Origin: Brooklawnia sp032229645
GTDB lineage: Bacteria; Actinomycetota; Actinomycetes; Propionibacteriales; Propionibacteriaceae
NCBI GenBank assembly: GCA_963722295.1
Contig: CAVRLB010000007.1
Span: 124,001 to 188,000 of the forward strand
DNA length: 64,000 nt
Direction of reading: 5' to 3'
This document shows, one piece after another, positions 50,640 through 59,090 of this stretch. The position numbers were made by a program, and so were the translations under genes. Each line of letters starts with the position of its first letter. Within the stretch, counting starts at the first letter, position 1. The notes below the pieces were generated by a model. That model was not told the origin of the DNA and searched no databases. It saw nothing but the letters and a program-made list of their open reading frames with translations.

Positions 50640-51749
50640 TCAGACGGGCAGCGTCACGGTCACTCGCAGCCCACCGGCCTGACGAGCGGCAATCTCGAGT
50701 GTGCCGTCATGTGCCCCGACGATGCTCTTCACGATGGCCAGTCCGAGCCCGGCGCCCGACTGATCGCCGCGGACGCGCTCGGTGCCGCGCTGGAACGGCT
50801 CGGTGAGCGTGTGTACAAGTGTCGGGTCAATGCGCTCGCCGGTGTTCTCAACCGTGACCTCGGCGGCGTCACCGGTCTGCTGCGTGCGAATCCAGATCTG
50901 ACCGCCGGCCGGCAGGTTGTGGACGATGGCGTTGTGCAGCAGATTGGTGATCATCTGTGTTAGCAGCGAGTACGACCCGGCCACGAGAGCCACCTCGTCC
51001 GAGGTATCGATGCTGGTGCCGTACTTCTCGGCCAGGGGCAGCATGGTCTCGACGGCTTCGTCCGCAGCCAGTGAGAGGTCAACCTGCCGGGCGGTGAATG
51101 CCCGTCGATCGGCGCGGCTCATCAACAACAACGCCTGTGTCAGGTCGATGGCCCGGGAGTTGACGCTTTCCAGGCGGCTGAGCAGCTCGTCCTCGTCATG
51201 ATCGGGGTCCTTACGGGCGACATCGAGCATGGTGCGGGTAACGGCCAGCGGGGTGCGCAACTCATGCGAGGCGTTGGCGACGAAGCGGCGCTGCTCGGCA
51301 TCGTGGGCTTCGAGCTGGGCGAGCATGTCGTCGAAGCTGTCGGCGAGTTCGCGAAACTCGTCCTGGCGGCCGGGCATGCGGATGCGGTACGAGAGCGTCC
51401 CCTGCGCAGCTTTGCGGGTGGCGGCGGAGATCTGATCCAGCGGCCTGAGCATTCGGCCCGCGAGAAACCAGCCGCCCACCAGGCCGACCGCCAGCAGCAC
51501 GAGCAACGCCACAGCCGTTACGGGGACGAATGCCCTGATCAGGTCATAGCGCCCGGGGAAGAACACACCTCGTCCATCGGCGGAGAACTCGCCGGGCACG
51601 ACGGTCGCCTCCGGCGGCACATAACGCAGCAGGAAGATCCAGACCAGCGCGAGTATCAGGGCACTGACCAACACCAAGAACCCGGCATAGCTCAGCGTGA
51701 GCTTGACCCGGACGCTCAGCCCTGGTGGTCGGGGGGCCGCCTCACCCAT
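50640..51749 (-). CDS. Two-TM sensor histidine kinase with HAMP domain
   Basis: The 369-residue kinase has TM1 (about 18-42), a short extracytoplasmic loop, TM2 (about 74-96), HAMP (97-150), DHp with His162 (FVANASHELRTPLAVTRTMLDVA) and HATPase_c (NLLHNAIVHN, GAGLGLAIVKSIVGAHDG). The 30-residue sensor loop is too small for a ligand domain, so an envelope signal is likely. It overlaps the response regulator by 8 bases. The CutS/BaeS-like pair is OmpR type. Confidence 0.93.
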   Translation of the reverse strand: MGEAAPRPPGLSVRVKLTLSYAGFLVLVSALILALVWIFLLRYVPPEATVVPGEFSADGRGVFFPGRYDLIRAFVPVTAVALLVLLAVGLVGGWFLAGRMLRPLDQISAATRKAAQGTLSYRIRMPGRQDEFRELADSFDDMLAQLEAHDAEQRRFVANASHELRTPLAVTRTMLDVARKDPDHDEDELLSRLESVNSRAIDLTQALLLMSRADRRAFTARQVDLSLAADEAVETMLPLAEKYGTSIDTSDEVALVAGSYSLLTQMITNLLHNAIVHNLPAGGQIWIRTQQTGDAAEVTVENTGERIDPTLVHTLTEPFQRGTERVRGDQSGAGLGLAIVKSIVGAHDGTLEIAARQAGGLRVTVTLPV

Positions 51750-52440
51750 GGTTCGGATCCTCGGTATCCACGGACTCGGCCGGATCCTCGATCCGGTAGC
51801 CGACTCCGGGCACGGTGGCGATCACCCACGGCTCGCCGAGGCGTTTACGCAGCGCAGAGACAGTGATGCGGACGGCATTCGTGAACGGATCGGCATTCTC
51901 GTCCCAGGCGCGCTCCAGAAGCTCCTCCGCACTGACCACACCGCCCTCGGCGTCGACCAGCACCTCGAGCACCGCGAACTGCTTGCGGGTCAGCGCAACA
52001 TAGCGTCCATCCCGGTAGACCTCGCGTCGGAATGGATCGACACGCAGGCCGGCGAGCTCGCGCACCGGCGCCCGGTTGCGGACCCGCCGCCGGTCCAGCG
52101 CCCTGAGTCTGAGCACCAGCTCCCTCATCTCGAAGGGCTTGGTGAGATAGTCGTCGGCGCCGAGCTCGAAACCGGATTCTTTATCGTCCAGCCGGTCGGC
52201 CGCAGTCAGCATGATGATCGGCAATCCGGTGCCGGATGCCACGATGCGCCGTGCGACCTCGTCGCCGGGCGGGCCGGGTACGTCGCGGTCGAGCACCGCG
52301 ACGTCATACGAATTCACCGAGAGCAACTCAAGGGCAGCATTACCGTCACCGGCGATATCGGACGCGATCGCCTCCAATCGCAGGCCGTCACGGATGGCCT
52401 CTGCCATGAACGGTTCGTCCTCAAGAATCAACACCCGCAT
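51742..52440 (-). CDS. OmpR family response regulator
   Basis: The 232-residue regulator has a receiver domain (EDE at 7-9, Asp51 in VAVLDRDVPG, Lys in DDYLTKPFEM) and an OmpR winged helix (LTRKQFAVLEVLVDAEGGVVSAEELLERAWDENADPFTNAVRITVSALRKRLGEP). ATG 52440 follows TAAGCT by 7 bases with no Shine-Dalgarno, a leaderless pattern. It is first in the operon with the kinase and probably VanZ. Confidence 0.93.
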   Translation of the reverse strand: MRVLILEDEPFMAEAIRDGLRLEAIASDIAGDGNAALELLSVNSYDVAVLDRDVPGPPGDEVARRIVASGTGLPIIMLTAADRLDDKESGFELGADDYLTKPFEMRELVLRLRALDRRRVRNRAPVRELAGLRVDPFRREVYRDGRYVALTRKQFAVLEVLVDAEGGVVSAEELLERAWDENADPFTNAVRITVSALRKRLGEPWVIATVPGVGYRIEDPAESVDTEDPNHG

Positions 52441-52530
52441 GCTGTCGAGCTTATGGGCCGAACCGAATAGCAATGCCAGGATTCGCTGTTCGGTCGACGA
52501 GCACATCTGCCCCGGATCGAGAACCGGGCC

Positions 52531-52614
52531 CCAACGCGCTCCAGTGCACTCCAGATGGTTGCTTCGGGTCGCTTGCCACCGAAAAGGGTGAACTGGCGAG
52601 CACTGAAGCGCGCT
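52531..52614. repeat. Intergenic palindromic repeat, copy D
   Basis: Left arm CCAACGCGCTCCAGTGCACT (52531-52558 in full) and right arm (52593-52614; reverse complement AGCGCGCTTCAGTGCTCGCC) are near-complementary with a 34-base centre. Same family as copies A-C. It lies about 90 bases upstream of the response regulator, between it and the LigD gene. Confidence 0.8.
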
Positions 52615-52699
52615 GTGCAGCGCAGACCCCGGTTTGGGCCACATGACCTCGCTGGCCACCACGACGCAGTGCCGGCTGCCGACCGCACTCCACCGTCGT

Positions 52700-52916
52700 C
52701 ACCCACAGCAGCTACCACAACCCGCACTCGCTGCCGATCAGTACGGCCCCACTCACAACGGCTGCCGGTAGTCGCAGAAGCTAGCGGATGTTCGGTAGCC
52801 GCTGCCATTTTCGCTAGCCGCTGACTACAGCACGCGCATATCGGTAGCCGCTGTCGTTTCCGCCAGCCGCTGGGCGACAGCACGCGCATATCGGCAGCCG
52901 CTGAACTACAGACATA
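52700..52916. repeat. About 50-bp tandem repeat containing GGTAGCCGCTG
   Basis: Units starting TCGGTAGCCGCTG at 52792, 52841 and 52891 (as TCGGCAGCCGCTG) repeat with a 49-50 base period and share ACAGCACGCGCATA at their ends. Further degenerate copies, including AGCAGCTACC in inverse orientation, lie at 52700-52790. The motif matches the cluster at 49590-49765. It fills the gap upstream of the LigD gene. Confidence 0.7.
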
Positions 52917-52958
52917 GGCTTGAACGAAGAAGCAACACATCCCTGGGCGGGAGTGCGC

Positions 52959-54545
52959 ATGACGACCACGAGACAGACAATACGCATCGGAGATCTGACG
53001 CTGGCGGTTTCCAACCTTGACAAGGTGATGTATCCGCAAACCGGCACCACCAAGGGCGACGTCCTCGACTACTATCTGCAGATCGCGCCGGTTCTGGTGC
53101 CGCAGGCGGCCTGGCGTCCCGCCACCCGCAAGCGCTGGGTGAACGGCGTCGGCACCGAGGACGCCCCGGGCCAAGTCTTCTTCCGCAAAGACCTTGAGGA
53201 TGGTGCGCCCGAGTGGGTTCCGACCGGACAGATCGTCCACAAAGAACGGACGAACATCTACCCGCTGGCCAACAACGCCGCGGTGCTGGCCTGGTTCGCG
53301 CAATTGGCGGCGCTGGAGATTCACGTACCGCAGTGGCGGTTCGGCTCCGACGGCGCGCCACGAAACCCGGACCGCCTGGTCTTGGACCTCGACCCCGGGC
53401 AGGGTGCCGGACTGAGGGAGTGCGTCGAAGTAGCCCATCTGATCCGCGACATCTTGACCGATATGACATTGGACGCGGTACCTGTCACATCGGGATCCAA
53501 GGGCATTCATCTTTATGCCCCACTCGACGGCCGGACGACCACCGACCAGGCATCCGCAGTGGCCAAACAGCTCGCCACCTCACTCGAGGAGGTGATGCCA
53601 AAGCTGGTCATCGCCACCCAGAAAAAGGTCGACCGCGAGAACAAGGTATTGGTCGACTGGTCGCAGAACAATGGCGCGAAGACCACGGTCTGCCCATATT
53701 CGTTGCGCGGACGCATGCGTCCGACTGTCGCCTGCCCCAGGACCTGGGACGAACTCGACGACTCGAAGCTCGCCCAGCTCGATTATCACGAGGTACTGGA
53801 ACGGGTCTCCGGTGGCCTTGACCCGATCGCCGGCCAAGGCTGGCCCTTCAACCAGGCGCCCGGAGATTCCGGACAGCACACTTCCGCAGGCTCGGCCTCG
53901 AAGAGGTCCACTGCCAAGGAATCGGCCGCGACAAGCGCACACCCGACCGATCGACTGACCCGCTATCGCGAGAAGCGGGATGCCGGTCTGACTCCCGAGC
54001 CCGTGCCGGAGACTTCCGGCAACGCAGGCGACGGCACCGGTGGGACAGCTGGAACGGATGAGAGCCGCGACGCCCATCGCGGCGGCGCATCCCGGCACGA
54101 CGATTCCGCGAGTGCACCGAGCTTTGTCGTCCAGGAGCATCACGCCCGCAGGCTGCACTGGGATTTCCGCCTCGAACACGATGGTGTCCTGGTGTCGTGG
54201 GCGGTACCGAAGGGCCCGCCGCTGTCGAGCGGCGATCACCGGCTCGCCGTGCAAACCGAGGATCATCCGCTCGCCTATGGCAGTTTTGAAGGGGTCATCC
54301 CGAAGGGCCAGTACGGCGGCGGATCCGTCACGATCTGGGACTCCGGGACCTTCGAGATCGAGAAATGGCGACCGGACGAGATCATCGTCGTCCTGCACGG
54401 ACGCGAGAGCGGAGGCCTGGGCGGGCGTCCGACCAGATACGTCCTGGTGCGCACCGAGGGCGCGGGTGAGAAATCGCAGTGGCTGCTGATCTTCAAGAAG
54501 GATCAGCCCGGCGAAGACAGGGACAGCTCACACGCGCCGAGCTAG
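52959..54545 (+). CDS. ligD: LigD-like polymerase plus 3'-phosphoesterase protein without ligase domain
   Basis: The 528-residue protein has an N-terminal archaeo-eukaryotic primase-type polymerase domain (about 1-300) with DLD at 143-145, SGSKGIH at 178-184 and Asp233 in VLVDWSQNN, then a 90-residue low-complexity linker, then a 3'-phosphoesterase domain (about 389-515: QEHHARRLHWDFRLEHDG, AVPKGPP, FEGVIPKGQYGGG). The ATP-dependent ligase domain of full LigD is absent and no ku gene is in the window. It should fill and trim DNA ends during end joining. ATG 52959 has GGGAG at the right distance; a TTG at 52920 also opens the frame. Confidence 0.92.
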   Translation: MTTTRQTIRIGDLTLAVSNLDKVMYPQTGTTKGDVLDYYLQIAPVLVPQAAWRPATRKRWVNGVGTEDAPGQVFFRKDLEDGAPEWVPTGQIVHKERTNIYPLANNAAVLAWFAQLAALEIHVPQWRFGSDGAPRNPDRLVLDLDPGQGAGLRECVEVAHLIRDILTDMTLDAVPVTSGSKGIHLYAPLDGRTTTDQASAVAKQLATSLEEVMPKLVIATQKKVDRENKVLVDWSQNNGAKTTVCPYSLRGRMRPTVACPRTWDELDDSKLAQLDYHEVLERVSGGLDPIAGQGWPFNQAPGDSGQHTSAGSASKRSTAKESAATSAHPTDRLTRYREKRDAGLTPEPVPETSGNAGDGTGGTAGTDESRDAHRGGASRHDDSASAPSFVVQEHHARRLHWDFRLEHDGVLVSWAVPKGPPLSSGDHRLAVQTEDHPLAYGSFEGVIPKGQYGGGSVTIWDSGTFEIEKWRPDEIIVVLHGRESGGLGGRPTRYVLVRTEGAGEKSQWLLIFKKDQPGEDRDSSHAPS

Positions 54546-54607
54546 GGCCCGACCGCAACAATGCCGCCAACGCCCCCAGAGTTAGGACCGTCCGTCGACC
54601 AATTGCG

Positions 54608-55333
54608 TCAGACCGCGGGCGTCCGACCGGGCCCCAGCGCCGCGAAGGGGTCGGTGACCTGAAACTTGTGCGCGGTGAATCTCCACGTACTAGGTGGACG
54701 ACCGCCCCGCGCCCCCGACTCGGACTTGGTGCCGACCCGCTCGATCTGACCGCGGCGCTGCAGCACCCGAGACAGATTGGTGACATCGATCTCGTGGCCG
54801 AGCGCCGCCTCGTAGATCCCGCGCAGAGTGGCCATGGTGAACTCTGCCGGAGCCAGCGCGAAGGCGATATTGGTGTAAGAGAACTTGCCGCGCAGGCGCT
54901 CCAGCGCAGTATCGACAACGCGATGGTGATCGAAGGCCATCTCGGGCAGATCGGCGACATCGATCCACGCGGCCTCGGCGACCAGCATCAACTCGCTGTC
55001 GCAGGGTACCAAGCCCAGATAGGCGGTGGCGATCGTGCGTTCGTAGGGGTCACGCTCGGGATCGGAGTAGGTGGCCAGCTGTTCGCGATGAGCCAGCCCC
55101 GCGACACCGAGTTGGGTGGCGAGGTGACGCCTCATGGCGTCCTCCATCGATTCGTCCACCTCGACGGGTCCACTCGGCAGGGCCAGCCTGCTGGCGAAGG
55201 GCTCGTGCTCGCGGGCTCTGGCCAGCACCTGAAGCCGGGCGGTGCTACCGACCTTCGCCCGGAGCACGACAGCGAGCACCTCGTGGCGGTACTTCGCCAC
55301 ACCAGCCTGGTCTCTGAAAGGTGCTGTCTTCAC
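54608..55333 (-). CDS. nrtR: NrtR-type Nudix regulator of NAD biosynthesis
   Basis: The 241-residue protein joins a degenerate Nudix domain (about 15-150: LAVVLRAKVGSTARLQVLARARE, LPSGPVEVDESMEDAMRRHLATQLG, which lacks the canonical REUXEE acidic set) to a C-terminal winged helix (FTMATLRGIYEAALGHEIDVTNLSRVLQRRGQIERVG). That is NrtR, whose Nudix part senses ADP-ribose and whose wHTH represses NAD genes. It is divergent from nadABC across a palindrome. GTG 55333 follows TAGCAT by 7 bases, so the transcript is probably leaderless. Confidence 0.92.
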   Translation of the reverse strand: MKTAPFRDQAGVAKYRHEVLAVVLRAKVGSTARLQVLARAREHEPFASRLALPSGPVEVDESMEDAMRRHLATQLGVAGLAHREQLATYSDPERDPYERTIATAYLGLVPCDSELMLVAEAAWIDVADLPEMAFDHHRVVDTALERLRGKFSYTNIAFALAPAEFTMATLRGIYEAALGHEIDVTNLSRVLQRRGQIERVGTKSESGARGGRPPSTWRFTAHKFQVTDPFAALGPGRTPAV

Positions 55334-55356
55334 GGGTCATATGCTACAGTTCAGAT

Positions 55357-55379
55357 GTTTTCGACTTATCGTCGAAAAC
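55357..55379. promoter_or_regulatory. NrtR operator between nrtR and nadA
   Basis: GTTTTCGAC (55357-55365) and GTCGAAAAC (55371-55379) form a perfect 9-bp inverted repeat around TTATC. It lies 24 bases upstream of the nrtR start and 60 bases before nadA, placed to control both. Assignment to NrtR follows from position and regulator identity. Confidence 0.75.
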
Positions 55380-55439
55380 TTTCCGTCTTCGAATCGACTA
55401 CGCCGGATCAGCCACTTCAACGGAACAAGGGAGACCCCA

Positions 55440-56447
55440 ATGACCACAGCGACCTTGACATCTGGGGCGCCGCCCCGCGACGACGCGTTCGAGCAGTGGG
55501 CCGAACAGGTCCGCCGGGCAGCCCGCGAGCAGGACGCCGTGATCCTGGCGCACAATTACCAGGACCCTGCGATCCAAGACGTGGCCGACCATGTTGGTGA
55601 CTCGTTGGCGCTGTCGCGGATCGCAGCCGACTGCGACGAATCCACGATCGTCTTCGCCGGCGTGCACTTCATGGCCGAGACCGCCAAGATCCTCTCCCCT
55701 GACAAGCGGGTCCTGATTCCGGACGCGAATGCCGGCTGTTCGCTGGCCGACTGCATCACCGCCGACCAGTTGCGCGAATGGAAGGCCCAGTTTCCGGGCG
55801 CGGTGGTTGTCAGCTATGTCAACACCACTGCGGCCGTGAAGGCCGAGACGGACATCTGTTGCACCTCGTCGAACGCCCTCGAGGTCGTCCGTTCGATACC
55901 GGCCGAAACCGACGTGCTCTTCTGCCCCGATCAGTTCCTCGGCGCCCACGTGCGCCGCACACTGGGACGCGACAACGTGCATACCTGGATGGGTGAGTGC
56001 CACGTGCATGCCGACATCTCCCCCACCGACCTCATCGATCAGGTGCGCGCCAACCCGGACGCCGAACTGTTCGTCCACCCCGAGTGCGGCTGCACCACCA
56101 GTGCCCTGTGGCTGGCCGGCACGGGCGAGTTGCCCGCCGACCGCACCCACATCTTGTCGACCGGGGGCATGCTGACCGCGGCCCGCGCCACCACCTCGGC
56201 GAAGGTGCTGGTGGCAACCGAGGTTGGCATGTTGCACCAGCTGCGGCACGTCAACGGCCTCACCGACTTCGCCCCGGTCAACCCTCGTGCGGTATGCCCG
56301 TTCATGAAGATGACCACCCGCGACAAGCTGCTGAGGTGCATCCGCGAGGGCCACGACGAGGTGACGGTCGATCCGGCCATCGCCGCGAAGGCTCGCCGGG
56401 CCGTCGAGCGGATGATCGCCATCGGCAACCCGGGCGGTGGCGAATGA
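55440..56447 (+). CDS. nadA: Quinolinate synthase NadA
   Basis: The 335-residue enzyme condenses iminoaspartate with dihydroxyacetone phosphate to quinolinate, using a [4Fe-4S] cluster. Cluster cysteines are C100 (NAGCSLADC), C216 or C218 (HPECGC) and C286 (VCPFMKM). Other family motifs are LAHNYQDPAIQDVADHVGDSL and HVHADI. GGGAGA precedes ATG 55440. The longer frame to 55242 overlaps nrtR and the operator and is rejected. The ATG of nadB overlaps its stop codon. Confidence 0.95.
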   Translation: MTTATLTSGAPPRDDAFEQWAEQVRRAAREQDAVILAHNYQDPAIQDVADHVGDSLALSRIAADCDESTIVFAGVHFMAETAKILSPDKRVLIPDANAGCSLADCITADQLREWKAQFPGAVVVSYVNTTAAVKAETDICCTSSNALEVVRSIPAETDVLFCPDQFLGAHVRRTLGRDNVHTWMGECHVHADISPTDLIDQVRANPDAELFVHPECGCTTSALWLAGTGELPADRTHILSTGGMLTAARATTSAKVLVATEVGMLHQLRHVNGLTDFAPVNPRAVCPFMKMTTRDKLLRCIREGHDEVTVDPAIAAKARRAVERMIAIGNPGGGE

Positions 56448-58081
56448 TGAAGGGCACGCAGCTACTTACCTCGCCGGCATCCTGGACGCGCCGCTGCGAT
56501 GTGGCAGTCGTGGGCACCGGAGCCGCCGGTCTGTCGGCGGTCGTCCGCCTGCTCGATGCCGGGCTGGATGTCGCTGTCATCACCCGTGGCGAGATCACCG
56601 ACTCCAGCACCGACTGGGCTCAGGGCGGCCTGGCGGCCGTCTGGTCATCCGACGACAATGCCGATCTTCACGTCGACGACACCCTGGTGGCCGGAGCCGG
56701 GTTGTGCGATGAGGACGCCGTGCGAGACCTCATCGTCCATGCTCCCGACGCGCTGCGCCGGCTGATCCGGCTGGGCGCCCACTTCGACACCGACGCCGGC
56801 GGAGCCATCGACCTGCACCTGGAGGGCGGCCACCACGCCCGCCGGATTCTGCACGCCGGTGGCGACCAGTCCGGTCACGAGGTTGAGCGCACCCTGGTGG
56901 ATTCTGTGAGCGGGCGATTGACGGTACTCATCGGGACGCGGCTGGTCGATGTGCTCACCGATGCCCACGGCCAGGCCTGCGGCGTCCGCGTTCTGGACGA
57001 CCAGTCGCAGGTCGGCGAAATCGGCGCCCGCGCCGTGCTGCTGGCGACCGGGGGCATCGGCCAACTGTGGCCGAGCACCACCAACCCGGAGGTCTCCACC
57101 GGCGACGGCCTGGCGGCGGCGCTGCGTGCCGGCGCCGTGATCAGGGATGCCGAGTTCATGCAGTTCCATCCGACGATTCTGGTGGTGCCCCCCGCGCATC
57201 GCATTCCGGGCGACCGCGGCGTGCTCATCTCCGAGGCTGTTCGTGGCGAGGGTGCTTTCCTGATCGATCAGGCCGGACGCCGAGTGATGGCCGGCGTCCA
57301 CCCGCTGGCGGATCTGGCCCCACGAGATGTCGTCTCCGCCGCCGAGCAGGCCCAGATGGCCGCAACCGGCACCGACCATCTCTTCTTGGACGCCACCGGT
57401 TTCGGTGCCGAGCGCTGGGAGACATCCTTCCCGTCGATCCTGGAGATGTGCCGCGTCCGAGGGATCGACCCAGTTACTGAGCCAATCCCAGTAAGACCGG
57501 GCGCGCATTACCACTGCGGCGGGGTGGCCGCCACCATGTCGGGGGTCACCAACGTGCCGGGTCTCCGGGTGATCGGTGAGGCCGCGTGCACCGGCGTCCA
57601 GGGAGCCAACCGGCTCGCATCGAACTCGCTGACCGAGGCCCTTGTGATGGGCGAGCGAGCGGCGGCAGAACTCGCTGCAGAGCTGGGTTCTCGTCCCCGC
57701 CCCGGGGCTGCTGTTGCTCGTCCGAGTCAGGGTTTGCGGGCCGCAAACGGAGTGGACGCACTCCGCCGCGTGATGGCCCAGCACGTCTCGGTGCTGCGCG
57801 ACGCGTCCGGGCTGCGCGAAGCTCTCGCGGTGCTGACCGAGCTGCCCGACGCCGACCACCTCGATGATGGCGTGCTGACTACGACCAACGCCGCACAGGT
57901 GGCCCAACTGGTGGCAACCGCGGCCGCCGAGCGCACCGAGTCCAGAGGCTGCCACCGGAGAAGCGACTTCACGCAACGCGCCGGGGCCTGGCGACTGCAC
58001 ATCGACCAGCGATTGGACGATACCGGCCGGCTCGTCCTCACCTTCACCGACCCGATTCGCGACTACCAGGAGGCCGCATGA
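56444..58081 (+). CDS. nadB: L-aspartate oxidase NadB
   Basis: The 545-residue flavoenzyme oxidises aspartate to iminoaspartate for NadA. Motifs are the FAD-binding VAVVGTGAAGLSAVVRL, SSTDWAQGGLAAV, GGHHARRILHAGGDQSGHEVERTL, QFHPT, LISEAVRGEGAFL, HYHCGGV and GEAACTGVQGANRLASNSLTEALV. It overlaps nadA by 4 bases and nadC by 4 bases, so the three enzymes are made together. A short C-terminal helical domain completes the fumarate reductase-like fold. Confidence 0.95.
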   Translation: MMKGTQLLTSPASWTRRCDVAVVGTGAAGLSAVVRLLDAGLDVAVITRGEITDSSTDWAQGGLAAVWSSDDNADLHVDDTLVAGAGLCDEDAVRDLIVHAPDALRRLIRLGAHFDTDAGGAIDLHLEGGHHARRILHAGGDQSGHEVERTLVDSVSGRLTVLIGTRLVDVLTDAHGQACGVRVLDDQSQVGEIGARAVLLATGGIGQLWPSTTNPEVSTGDGLAAALRAGAVIRDAEFMQFHPTILVVPPAHRIPGDRGVLISEAVRGEGAFLIDQAGRRVMAGVHPLADLAPRDVVSAAEQAQMAATGTDHLFLDATGFGAERWETSFPSILEMCRVRGIDPVTEPIPVRPGAHYHCGGVAATMSGVTNVPGLRVIGEAACTGVQGANRLASNSLTEALVMGERAAAELAAELGSRPRPGAAVARPSQGLRAANGVDALRRVMAQHVSVLRDASGLREALAVLTELPDADHLDDGVLTTTNAAQVAQLVATAAAERTESRGCHRRSDFTQRAGAWRLHIDQRLDDTGRLVLTFTDPIRDYQEAA

Positions 58082-59013
58082 CCACCACCCAGCCCGCTAC
58101 TGAGTCGGCATCTGGCGTGAACACCGCGCTGCCGGACGAGATCGTCGGTGCCCTGGAAGCGGCCGGCCTCGATGCATCCCAGGTGCTTGAGATCATCAAC
58201 CGGACGCTGGACGAGGACCTGTCCTGGGGGCCGGACGTCACAACTGAGTCCATCTTCGATGCCGGTCAGCGCGGCCGGGCCCGGGTGGTCTCCCGGCAGA
58301 TGGGCTGCCTGGCGGGCATACCCGTCGCGGCGACGGCCCTGCACGTGCTCGCCGCCCGCAACGGCGACGATGCGTCCTCGTCGATCCTGATGGACGACGG
58401 CAGCCGCGTCCGGCCTGGGGATGCGGTGCTGGAGCTGGAGGCACCGCTGCGGACGCTGCTGACCGCCGAGCGAACCCTGCTCAACCTGTTGAGTCAGCTG
58501 TCCGGCGTGGCCACCGCGACCGCGGCCTGGGTTGATGCTCTCGGCGATTCGGGTACCCGGATACGCGACACCCGCAAGACCGTGCCGGGGCTGCGGGTGC
58601 TGCAGAAGTATGCGGTGCGCTGCGGCGGCGGGGTCAATCACCGGATGGGGCTGGGCGATGCCGCGCTCATCAAGGACAATCACGTGGCTGCGGCTGGGTC
58701 GATCACGGCGGCTCTGGAAGCCGTGCGCCGTCATGCTCCCGGTGTGGCCTGCGAGGTGGAATGCGACACCCTCGATCAGGTGCGCGAGGCGGTGTACGCG
58801 GGCGCCCAACTGGTGCTGTTGGACAATATGTCACCGGACCTGACGGCGCAGGCGGTAGCCATCGCTCGGCCGTCCGGCGTGTTGACCGAGGCGTCCGGCG
58901 GACTCAGCCTGCCCGACGCTCCCGCGGTCGCTGCCACCGGCGTCGACCTTGTCTCCGTCGGAGCACTCACGCACTCGGCCGTCGTCCTCGATCTTGGCCT
59001 GGACATGATCTAA
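58078..59013 (+). CDS. nadC: Quinolinate (nicotinate-nucleotide) pyrophosphorylase NadC
   Basis: The 311-residue enzyme converts quinolinate and PRPP to nicotinate mononucleotide. Typical segments are DTRKTVPGLRVLQKYAVRCGGGVNHRMGLGDAALIKDNH, CEVECDTLDQVREA, LLDNMSPD and EASGGLSLPDAPAVAATGVDLVSVGALTHSA. Its first ~30 residues (TTTQPATESASGVNT) are an extra, low-complexity extension. The ATG overlaps nadB by 4 bases. A strong hairpin follows the stop. Confidence 0.95.
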   Translation: MTTTQPATESASGVNTALPDEIVGALEAAGLDASQVLEIINRTLDEDLSWGPDVTTESIFDAGQRGRARVVSRQMGCLAGIPVAATALHVLAARNGDDASSSILMDDGSRVRPGDAVLELEAPLRTLLTAERTLLNLLSQLSGVATATAAWVDALGDSGTRIRDTRKTVPGLRVLQKYAVRCGGGVNHRMGLGDAALIKDNHVAAAGSITAALEAVRRHAPGVACEVECDTLDQVREAVYAGAQLVLLDNMSPDLTAQAVAIARPSGVLTEASGGLSLPDAPAVAATGVDLVSVGALTHSAVVLDLGLDMI

Positions 59014-59032
59014 GGACCCGTAGAGGTCGCAA

Positions 59033-59073
59033 GAAAGGGTTCCCGGTACGAAACCCGTAGCGGGAACCCTTTC
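59033..59073. terminator. Bidirectional terminator between nadC and the beta-helix lipoprotein gene
   Basis: GAAAGGGTTCCCG (59033-59045) and CGGGAACCCTTTC (59061-59073) form a perfect 13-bp stem with a 15-base loop. It lies between convergent genes. T/A-rich ends of the stem suit termination in both directions. Confidence 0.75.
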
Positions 59074-59090
59074 GTCAGGCAACGCCTGGG

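Noticed and set aside
52792..52916. CRISPR-like array
   Set aside because: The ~50-bp units are near-contiguous tandem repeats whose intervening bases are also conserved, so there are no spacers.
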